Shown piece by piece: positions 13,455 to 19,198 of a stretch of 19,198 nt of DNA (position 1 is the stretch's first letter; each line of letters starts with the position of its first letter). The stretch is from JANPGR01 sp031424015 (GTDB taxonomy: Bacteria; Patescibacteriota; Minisyncoccia; Phycocordibacterales; UBA1006), in NCBI GenBank assembly GCA_031424015.1, contig JANPGR010000057.1:1-19198 (forward strand), read 5' to 3'. The position numbers were made by a program, and so were the translations under genes. The notes beneath the pieces are model-generated. The model saw only the letters and a list, made by a program, of their open reading frames with translations. It was not told where the DNA came from and ran no database searches.

Positions 13455-13982
13455 ATGAAACAAACACAAATAAAAATATCGAACATAAAAGGTTTTACTC
13501 TAGTGGAGACTTTGGTCGCTATATTAGCACTGAGCTTGTCTCTGGGTGCGCTAACTCTCCTTACTTCAAAGGCGGTTGTCACCACGAGGACGGCGGAATC
13601 TCGAGTTGTTGCAGAGTTCTTGGCGGTAGAAGGTATAGAGTTATTCCAAAAGCTAGCAATGAGCGATCTCATTGCTTCTGGTGGTCTGAATGCGTCATTG
13701 TCTGCTCGTGCGATTTGTAGTGCTGGGTGTACTATCGATACAAGAGATGGTATTCTAACTCCTTCGAGTAATGGAGTTTTATATTATGATGCTACTACAC
13801 ATGAGTATTCTCATCAAAGCTCGGTGGGACTGGCTTCAGAATACAGCCGGTTAATCTACACAAAGCAATCTGCTACAAATGGGTCGATTTTTGTTAGGAG
13901 TGTTGTCTCTTATTCTGTATTGGGAGGTGGGTCACATAAAGTTGTTTTAACAAAAGAATTTCAACCTTGGTATATCCAATAA
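13455..13982 (+). CDS. Type IV pilin-like protein 4 (GspI/PilV-like)
   Basis: A 175-residue prepilin with a 13-residue basic leader ending Lys-Gly, then FTLVETLVAILALSLSLGAL with Glu5. The helix continues with SRVVAEFLAVEGIELFQKLA, close to the ARYLAQEGIE pattern common to PilV/GspI-like minor pseudopilins. Two cysteines lie close together in the mature domain (about residues 89 and 93). It is 9 bases after the previous gene and 3 bases before the next. The role is probably in the minor-pilin complex. Confidence 0.86.
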   Translation: MKQTQIKISNIKGFTLVETLVAILALSLSLGALTLLTSKAVVTTRTAESRVVAEFLAVEGIELFQKLAMSDLIASGGLNASLSARAICSAGCTIDTRDGILTPSSNGVLYYDATTHEYSHQSSVGLASEYSRLIYTKQSATNGSIFVRSVVSYSVLGGGSHKVVLTKEFQPWYIQ

Positions 13983-13985
13983 TTA

Positions 13986-14540
13986 TTGAATATGAAATAT
14001 TTTTCTCATCATAAAAAAGGATTTATTATGTTGTTTACGGTGGTTATTATCTCTGTAACGGTCGGTATTTCTGTTACTTTGATAATCATAGCAAAGAAAC
14101 AATCCTCCTTAGGAGGAGTCCAATCAAATTTACAGGTAGCACTATATGCTGCTGATACTGGGCTCGAATGTGGGTTGAATGCGACATTTGGTCCTCTCAA
14201 GGATAAAGATACCCCATTTGAGTGCACGGGGGTTGTCGGTCGACCTCGAGTATTTGGAGATACTCTTAATAGAGATGATGAAATGTATTATTTTGACTTT
14301 CAAAAAGCAAATGTTGATGCTCTTTCTGATGAGCAAAGTATAGGTTGTGGTCTAGTTATTATTAATCGAGCAGCCGAATGGGATAGTGCGCATACTGGTA
14401 CGGATGGGATACTGGTTGAATCATATGGATATAGTTCCTGTATGGATAATGGTTCTGGATTGTTAGTTCCGAACACGAGCGATCCAACTCTAACAGAGCG
14501 TAAATTGATTGCACGTATCCCAGAGAATCCGGCAGTCTAG
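13986..14540 (+). CDS. PilX/GspK-like minor pilin lacking Glu5
   Basis: A 184-residue protein with a basic 12-residue leader ending Lys-Lys-Gly, then FIMLFTVVIISVTVGISVTL. The fifth mature residue is Phe instead of the Glu found in its four neighbours, as known for GspK/PilX tip subunits. The stretch ALYAADTGLECGLNATF (about residues 47-64) is the typical AAxxGxE motif of PilX-like proteins. Cysteines in the mature domain may form disulfides. It ends the pilin series; ligA begins 18 bases later. The first in-frame ATG is used; an ATG two codons later is equally possible. Confidence 0.82.
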   Translation: MNMKYFSHHKKGFIMLFTVVIISVTVGISVTLIIIAKKQSSLGGVQSNLQVALYAADTGLECGLNATFGPLKDKDTPFECTGVVGRPRVFGDTLNRDDEMYYFDFQKANVDALSDEQSIGCGLVIINRAAEWDSAHTGTDGILVESYGYSSCMDNGSGLLVPNTSDPTLTERKLIARIPENPAV

Positions 14541-14558
14541 CTATAAAAACATATTCAT

Positions 14559-16535
14559 ATGACTAGAGATATAGGAGCACAAGAAAGAAAGAGCGCGATA
14601 GAGCAGAGTATCCGATATCACTCTTGGAGATACCACACACTGGATGATCCTGAGATCTCTGATCAAACATATGATGCTCTTGTAAAAGAATATCAGTCTC
14701 TAGGTGGGGTTATCTTTGATGTGGTTGGGGTTGGAGGTATGGTTGTTGATAGTCTAAAAAAATATACCCATCTCGAAAAACAATGGTCCTTTGATAATAT
14801 TTATAATACTAAAGAATTAAAAAGTTGGATTGAAAAAACAGAAAAATTAGCAAAGGAGAGAGAGTTAGTATACGTGTGTGAACATAAAATAGATGGGTTA
14901 AAGATAGTCATGGAATATGAAAAAGGGTTGCTCATTCGAGCTGTTACCCGAGGTGATGGCGCGGTAGGTGAAGACGTAACACATAATGTGTCACAGATTA
15001 GGGATATCCCTAAAAATATTCCCTACCAAGGGAAACTCAGAGTGGTTGGCGAGGCATGGATAGGAAAACAAGACCTGCTAGATATTAATGCAAAACGAAG
15101 AAACCAAGGAGAACAAGAATATGCAAATAGTCGCAATCTGGCTGCAGGAACGTTGCGTCAACTCGATTCTGTCGTTGTACGAGAGCGTAATTTGCATGCT
15201 TTTGTCTATGATATAAATTTTGTAGAAATGGATTTTATAACACACACGGAGGAATTAGTATGGATGCAGAGTATAGGTTTGCCTGTGAATCCGTATTACC
15301 GTGAGGAGTCCTTTGCAGACTCTATCGAATCATACTACCGAGATCTCATAGAAAAACGAAATCAGTATACCTATGACATTGACGGTGTTGTTTTGAAATT
15401 GAACAACAAGAAAATTTGTACGGAATTGGGTTACACCGCAAGGGCACCACGGTTCGCTATTGCATATAAATTCCCAGCAGAACAGGCGACCAGCATATTA
15501 CGAGATGTGACTATACAGGTGGGGCGTACAGGTATTCTAACGCCTGTTGCACATATAGATCCAGTGACGATAATGGGCGCAACCATCAGGAGGACAACCC
15601 TGCATAATCAATCAGAAATAGATAGGCTCGATTTGCATTATGGTGACACTGTTGTTGTAGAGAGAGCAGGGGATGTGATACCTAAAATTGTTCGGGTACT
15701 GCCCGAACTCAGACAAAAGAATGCAAAAAGATGTTCACTACCGGAATATATGCGATCCCAAGGTAAAAACATCCGATCAGAGATAGATCAAAATTCTGGT
15801 TTGGTTTCTTGGTATATCGATGAACCGTTTGATACTGAGCAGTTGGTTCGTAGTGTTATGTATGCCGTCTCACGAGAAGTATTTGATATTCGCGGGCTCG
15901 GAGAGGAAACAGTGAAAAAACTCATCGACCAAGGAAATATAAGCGACATAGCAGATTTGTTCGAATTGAATGAAGTGGATTTTGCAGAGATAGAAGGGTT
16001 CAAGCAAAAATCTATAGATAATGCAATGTCAGCAATCCATGCAGCCAGGACCCAGACATTGGATCGGATCATTGCTGCTCTGGGTATTCATCATATTGGC
16101 GCAGAAGCATCCAGAAAAATAGCAGATACCTATCCAGACCCAAAAAAAATACCAGAACTCAGCACCGGAGAACTACTCTCTATCGAGGGTGTAGGTGAGG
16201 GTATGGCAGAGAGCTATAGGGAATATTTTTCAGATCAGGAACATAGCCACCTCTTTGAGAGACTTTTGTCACATATCACAATTGTAAAAAAGAGTGTTGT
16301 TGGGCAGAAATTCCTTGGTAATACGTATGTCGTGACGGGAACACTGCAATCCTTGTCGCGTGTCCAAGCAGAAGAACTAGTACGCGCACAAGGGGGAACG
16401 ATTGCCTCGTCTGTTTCAAAGAAAACAACAGCCCTCATAGCAGGGGAAAATGCTGGAAGCAAGCTGGAAAAAGCTCGAGAATTGGGTGTAGAAATCTGGG
16501 ATGAGAGTAGATTTTTGAGTGAGCTTGGACGTTAA
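14559..16535 (+). CDS. ligA: NAD+-dependent DNA ligase LigA, zinc finger degenerate
   Basis: A 658-residue NAD+-dependent ligase that seals nicks in replication and repair. Domain Ia is at 10-75 (RYHTLDDPEISDQTYDAL). The nucleotidyltransferase domain has AMP-accepting Lys110 in EHKIDG, TRGDGAVGEDVTHN (130-143), SRNLAAGTLRQLD (191-203) and DIDGVVLKL (273-281). The OB fold lies around 315-382. Helix-hairpin-helix repeats lie at about 440-560. A BRCT domain ends the protein (about 582-658). Between OB fold and helix-hairpin-helix repeats, where four zinc-binding cysteines are expected (about 385-435), only Cys392 is present, so the zinc finger is apparently lost. Catalytic motifs are otherwise intact. 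It follows the pilin genes by 18 bases and may share their transcript; a TATAAA at about 14543 could be its own -10. Confidence 0.97.
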   Translation: MTRDIGAQERKSAIEQSIRYHSWRYHTLDDPEISDQTYDALVKEYQSLGGVIFDVVGVGGMVVDSLKKYTHLEKQWSFDNIYNTKELKSWIEKTEKLAKERELVYVCEHKIDGLKIVMEYEKGLLIRAVTRGDGAVGEDVTHNVSQIRDIPKNIPYQGKLRVVGEAWIGKQDLLDINAKRRNQGEQEYANSRNLAAGTLRQLDSVVVRERNLHAFVYDINFVEMDFITHTEELVWMQSIGLPVNPYYREESFADSIESYYRDLIEKRNQYTYDIDGVVLKLNNKKICTELGYTARAPRFAIAYKFPAEQATSILRDVTIQVGRTGILTPVAHIDPVTIMGATIRRTTLHNQSEIDRLDLHYGDTVVVERAGDVIPKIVRVLPELRQKNAKRCSLPEYMRSQGKNIRSEIDQNSGLVSWYIDEPFDTEQLVRSVMYAVSREVFDIRGLGEETVKKLIDQGNISDIADLFELNEVDFAEIEGFKQKSIDNAMSAIHAARTQTLDRIIAALGIHHIGAEASRKIADTYPDPKKIPELSTGELLSIEGVGEGMAESYREYFSDQEHSHLFERLLSHITIVKKSVVGQKFLGNTYVVTGTLQSLSRVQAEELVRAQGGTIASSVSKKTTALIAGENAGSKLEKARELGVEIWDESRFLSELGR

Positions 16536-16542
16536 ATTTTTT

Positions 16543-16571
16543 TTGTAATCAAATGTAGTTTGTGGTAGTAT
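16543..16571 (+). promoter_or_regulatory. Promoter of gatCA
   Basis: TTGTAA (16543-16548), exactly 17 bases, and TAGTAT (16566-16571) with a TG extension (16563-16564). The ATG at 16580 is 8 bases after the -10 box, implying a leaderless or nearly leaderless mRNA and excluding the in-frame ATG at 16562. Confidence 0.6.
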
Positions 16572-16579
16572 GTGGATGT

Positions 16580-16861
16580 ATGATTGATGAGGAACTCCTC
16601 CAAAAATTAGCAATACTGGCTCGCATAAAGGTTCAGCCACAAGATGTACCTGCTCGATTGGCAGATTTTCAGGGAATTTTAGACTGTATTTCCGAGTTAA
16701 ATTCAATACAGATACCTGATGATTTTCAATTTGCGCATACGCATAGCAATATAACTCGTGAGGACATTATTGCTCAAGCTTCGCCTGATACTGTAGGGCG
16801 TATAATTTCTGCATTTCCTGATTCAGTCGACACGCATTTGTCAGTACCAAAGGTCTTGTAA
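16580..16861 (+). CDS. gatC: Asp/Glu-tRNA amidotransferase subunit C
   Basis: A 93-residue GatC, the small subunit that clamps GatA to GatB in the complex converting mis-charged Glu-tRNA(Gln) or Asp-tRNA(Asn) to the amide forms. The length fits the family. Seen: an N-terminal LLQKLAILARIKV helix (the LAxLARI/L pattern), a second helix LADFQGILDCISELNSI, then an extended tail with DIIAQ and a Pro-rich end FPDSVDTHLSVPKVL, where GatC usually reads FxVPKVI. The ATG at 16580 is chosen because the promoter lies just upstream; a start at 16562 would lie before the -10 box. gatA follows 6 bases after its stop, so both are made together. Confidence 0.93.
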   Translation: MIDEELLQKLAILARIKVQPQDVPARLADFQGILDCISELNSIQIPDDFQFAHTHSNITREDIIAQASPDTVGRIISAFPDSVDTHLSVPKVL

Positions 16862-16867
16862 TATCCT

Positions 16868-18280
16868 ATGAAAATATATCCAAAAACTATCTCAGAAGCT
16901 CGCAATCTTCTCAAATCGCGCTCAATGAGTTCAGTCGAATTGACTCAGATGTATCTGGATCGTATAAACGAGATGGATTCACAGATTCATGCCTATTTGG
17001 GCGTATATGATGATGTGCTCGACCAGGCTGCTGATGCAGACGCACAAATCAGAGCAGGAATTGATCTACCCCTCCTCGGTGTTCCTATCTCAATAAAAGA
17101 CAACATTATGTTTCAAGGACACACAGCATCTGCTGCTTCTAAAATTTTAGGTAATTATATTGCTCCATATAATGCACACATCATAGATGAATTACGGCGT
17201 GCAGGGGCAGTATTGATAGGGCGTACCAATATGGACGAGTTCGCAATGGGGGGGAGCTGCGAGAATAGCGCATACGGTCCAACGCACAACCCATTGGATA
17301 TATCTCGTGTACCAGGTGGTTCCAGTGGTGGTGCTGCTGCATCGGTTACAGCCGATATGTGTGTCGCAGCGATTGGTACGGACACAGGTGGATCTGTGCG
17401 GCTACCCGCATCATTTTGCGGGTTGTGCGGATTATATCCGACGTATGGGTCGACGAGTCGTTATGGACTCATCGCTATGGGGTCATCTTTCGATCAGGCA
17501 GGATCCCTGGGTCGCTCTGTTGATGATTGTGCTACTCTTTTTACTGTGTTATCAACCTATGATGCACGTGATGCTCAGTCTATCCCAATTGCAAACAGAA
17601 AACAGATTCTGTCAGAAGTAAAAAAAATCGGTATTCCACGCAGCCTCATTGCTATGGATGGTGTATCAGAGGTTGTGCGGAGCGAATTTGAAAGATTACT
17701 AAACGAACTCAAAACAAAAGGGTACGAAATCGTAGATATAGAATTACCTCATATTACCGCATCGGTTCCAACCTATTATATAATTATTCCTGCAGAAGCC
17801 TCGACCAATCTATCGCGTATGGACGGTATTCGTTATGGAGTCCGCGCAAAAGGGGTAGATCTCCTCGATATCTATATGAATAGCAAAGGGGAAGGATTTG
17901 GTCCAGAAGTCCAGAGGCGACTCCTCCTCGGGGCATATGTATTGTCTGCAGGCTACTATGATGCGTATTATGGCAAGGCTACCCAAGTACGGGAATTGAT
18001 TCGCCAAGAAATCCTCAAAACATTTGAAACGGTCGATGTGATTTTGACCCCGACAGCTACGTCAGGCGCTCCGTTAATAGGAGCTAAATCGGATCCCGTT
18101 GCTATGTATATGATGGATATATTCACGGTTCCGGCGAACCTTTCTGGCTGCCCTGCATTGTCGGTACCATTTGGCCAGGATGGTAGTATACCTCTGGGTA
18201 TGCATATGATGGCGCCACACTGGGGCGAGAATCGATTGTTCACACTTGGACGAGATATTGAGTCATTGAATAATCAATAA
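16868..18280 (+). CDS. gatA: Asp/Glu-tRNA amidotransferase subunit A
   Basis: A 470-residue amidase-signature enzyme that releases ammonia from glutamine for tRNA-dependent amidation. The amidase signature is complete: PGGSSGGAAASV (149-160) and GTDTGGSVRLPASFCG (170-185). By alignment with the known Ser-cisSer-Lys triad these give Lys77 (in ISIKDN), Ser152 and nucleophile Ser176. The next block, PTYGSTSRYGLIAMGSSFDQAGSLGRSVDD, is typical GatA, and DVILTPTA lies near residues 391-398. Length is slightly under the usual 480-490. It is coupled to gatC. gatB, the third subunit, is not in this window. The next gene has its own promoter inside the end of gatA. Confidence 0.97.
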   Translation: MKIYPKTISEARNLLKSRSMSSVELTQMYLDRINEMDSQIHAYLGVYDDVLDQAADADAQIRAGIDLPLLGVPISIKDNIMFQGHTASAASKILGNYIAPYNAHIIDELRRAGAVLIGRTNMDEFAMGGSCENSAYGPTHNPLDISRVPGGSSGGAAASVTADMCVAAIGTDTGGSVRLPASFCGLCGLYPTYGSTSRYGLIAMGSSFDQAGSLGRSVDDCATLFTVLSTYDARDAQSIPIANRKQILSEVKKIGIPRSLIAMDGVSEVVRSEFERLLNELKTKGYEIVDIELPHITASVPTYYIIIPAEASTNLSRMDGIRYGVRAKGVDLLDIYMNSKGEGFGPEVQRRLLLGAYVLSAGYYDAYYGKATQVRELIRQEILKTFETVDVILTPTATSGAPLIGAKSDPVAMYMMDIFTVPANLSGCPALSVPFGQDGSIPLGMHMMAPHWGENRLFTLGRDIESLNNQ

Positions 18281-18294
18281 TTACGCTCTATACT
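18266..18294 (+). promoter_or_regulatory. Promoter of the HEPN-like membrane protein gene
   Basis: TTGAAT (18266-18271), exactly 17 bases, and TATACT (18289-18294). The -35 box lies within the last codons of gatA. Only 7 bases separate the -10 box from the ATG at 18302, so transcription should start on or just before the A of ATG. Confidence 0.65.
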
Positions 18295-18301
18295 AGAGAG
18301 A

Positions 18302-18907
18302 ATGAATCCTCCGAGTATTCCCTGGATTAGTGTTACTAGTATTGCTGATTTTTTTCAGTGGTTGTTTTCTGCTGTTGGTACTCTGTTCAGAACAGTTACC
18401 GGGACGGGGGACCCAATAGTTGTTTTCTATAATTTTCCTTTGTACGTCCTGGATATTTTGCTCGCGACGACATTGGCTATATTCATAGTGACATATTTAT
18501 ACCTGAGCGAAAAATTAGGAACCCTAGAAGCAGAACGCCAATCAAAGATTGATGCAAAATATATCAAACCAGCTCCAGTAGAAATAAAATATTCTAGGTG
18601 GGATGCGGTTACTCTGCTCGTTCGGTCTCAGAATGAGAATGATTGGAAACAAGCGATTATCGATTGTGATTCGATGCTGGATCAGTTGTTGTCTCAGTTG
18701 GGATATACTGGCGAGACATTGGGCGAAAAATTAAAACAGTGCAACAAAGCAAATTTTCCCGACCTGGACGATGCGTGGACTGCACACAAGGTCCGCAATC
18801 AGATCGCTCATCCGTCAGCAGGATTCAGGCTCGACCAGCGGTTGGCCCTGCACACCTATTACCTCTATGAGAGGGTGTTTCGTAATAGTGGGTTTATTTT
18901 GCAGTAG
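18302..18907 (+). CDS. Membrane-anchored protein with HEPN-like RNxxxH motif
   Basis: A 201-residue protein with no family name I can give. An amphipathic N-terminal stretch (1-35) is followed by one clear membrane segment (about 45-68), then a charged helix (LSEKLGTLEAERQSKI). The C-terminal domain (about 97-200) is helical and predicted to face the cytoplasm. It includes WKQAIIDCDSMLDQLL and then AHKVRNQIAHPSAGF (161-175). Arg165-Asn166 and His170 match the RNxxxH motif of HEPN domains, which in many cases are RNases; others only bind nucleic acid or nucleotides. The motif and helix layout support a HEPN-like fold but not activity. It has its own promoter right after gatA and is followed by a 7-bp inverted repeat. 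No antitoxin-like nucleotidyltransferase is adjacent. Confidence 0.78.
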   Translation: MNPPSIPWISVTSIADFFQWLFSAVGTLFRTVTGTGDPIVVFYNFPLYVLDILLATTLAIFIVTYLYLSEKLGTLEAERQSKIDAKYIKPAPVEIKYSRWDAVTLLVRSQNENDWKQAIIDCDSMLDQLLSQLGYTGETLGEKLKQCNKANFPDLDDAWTAHKVRNQIAHPSAGFRLDQRLALHTYYLYERVFRNSGFILQ

Positions 18908-18911
18908 ATAC

Positions 18912-18951
18912 TATTAGAAGCCTTTTTAGGTTTACCTTAAGACCTCTAATA
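18912..18951. repeat. Inverted repeat after the HEPN-like gene
   Basis: TATTAGA (18912-18918) pairs with TCTAATA (18945-18951), with AGGT and ACCT able to pair inside. It begins 4 bases after the stop codon. There is no T tract, so it may be a weak terminator or an mRNA-end hairpin. Confidence 0.4.
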
Positions 18952-18977
18952 TGGTATGAATATATAATAATTCCGCC

Positions 18978-18999
18978 ATTGCGGCCCCCGAGCCGCAAT
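18978..18999. repeat. GC-rich hairpin upstream of the GIY-YIG gene
   Basis: ATTGCGGC (18978-18985) and GCCGCAAT (18992-18999) form a perfect 8-bp stem with a 6-base loop in an otherwise AT-rich gap. It has no T tract on either side. It could be a dispersed repeat or a border element. Confidence 0.5.
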
Positions 19000-19008
19000 C
19001 CAGGAGTA

Positions 19009-19036
19009 TTGAAATCGTAATATTTTCCTGTACCAT
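19009..19036 (+). promoter_or_regulatory. Candidate promoter of the GIY-YIG gene
   Basis: TTGAAA (19009-19014), 16 bases, and TACCAT (19031-19036) with a TG directly before it. The ATG at 19045 is 8 bases further, the same spacing as at gatC and 10400. The -10 box itself is poor. Confidence 0.35.
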
Positions 19037-19044
19037 ATTGCTAT

Positions 19045-19198
19045 ATGGAAAAGAAAGGTTATGTATATCTAGTGACCAACAAGAGGAATGGAACCCTCTA
19101 TTTAGGAGTAACAAGTGATTTGCAAAAAAGAATATGGGAACATAAAAATAAACTTTATAGAGGTTTTTCTGAGAAATATGAAACTGATGTATTAGTTT
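19045..19198 (+). CDS. GIY-YIG domain nuclease, N-terminal part, cut by window edge
   Basis: The first 51 codons of a gene that continues past the window. It reads MEKKGYVYLVTNKRNGTLYL and on through GVTSDLQKRIWEHKN. This is the start of a GIY-YIG nuclease domain: Val-Tyr-Leu in place of GIY, Tyr-Leu-Gly in place of YIG, then the conserved Arg of the RIWEH helix. These single-domain proteins of about 90-100 residues are close to the UPF0213/YhbQ family; their cellular role is mostly unknown. The frame is open to the right edge, and the ATG has no Shine-Dalgarno. It is shorter than the ORF length usually listed, which is why it is easy to miss. Confidence 0.85.
   Translation, partial: MEKKGYVYLVTNKRNGTLYLGVTSDLQKRIWEHKNKLYRGFSEKYETDVLV

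Noticed and set aside
17307..17621. Plus-strand ORF of 104 codons inside gatA
   Set aside because: Out-of-frame shadow over the amidase signature.

Overview
The window most resembles a chromosomal segment of a Candidate Phyla Radiation (Patescibacteria) bacterium, probably Parcubacteria-like. This is inferred from gene content and style, not from a marker gene. The signs are: very few Shine-Dalgarno sequences, compact housekeeping genes, a short FtsK and GatA, a type IV pilin-like operon with its own prepilin peptidase, and a large Thr/Ser/Ala-rich surface protein with an N-terminal peptidoglycan-binding domain. The standard genetic code fits every gene.

Layout. (1) 1-1400: three small predicted secreted proteins, one on the minus strand and two on the plus strand. 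They share almost the same signal-peptide DNA but have unrelated mature parts. A terminator and two palindromic REP-like units follow (about 1417-1703). (2) 1744-6222, all minus strand: a single-domain response regulator, recA, a small membrane-anchored protein, and ftsK. Terminators and promoters separate the regulator from recA, and recA from the ftsK pair. (3) 6345-7270: a plus-strand gene for a protein with a C-terminal winged helix, divergent from ftsK. (4) 7271-8053: nearly 800 bases with no gene. It holds a promoter followed at once by a candidate structured RNA (about 7305-7440, closed by a 20-bp stem), then many smaller hairpins. (5) 8054-10084: the large surface protein, ended by a strong terminator. 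(6) 10364-10798: a small coiled-coil protein. (7) 10869-14540: prepilin peptidase and five pilin-like proteins in tight series. (8) 14559-18280: ligA, then gatC and gatA. (9) 18302-18907: a membrane-anchored protein with a HEPN-like RNxxxH motif. The start of a GIY-YIG domain gene runs off the right edge.

How the genes fit together. RecA, FtsK and LigA serve DNA recombination, segregation and ligation. GatC and GatA are two of the three subunits of the tRNA-dependent amidotransferase; gatB is not here. The prepilin peptidase should process the five adjacent pilin-like proteins. The surface protein looks like the abundant cell-wall protein, possibly the S-layer.

The most distinctive patterns are: the candidate structured RNA at 7305-7440; a repeated promoter layout that places the -10 box only 7-10 bases before ATG in seven genes, implying leaderless or nearly leaderless mRNAs; a perfect inverted repeat lying on the recA -10 box; a LigA that has lost its zinc-finger cysteines; and the shared signal-peptide cassette of the three small secreted proteins. 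All functional statements come from reading motifs; no search was run.
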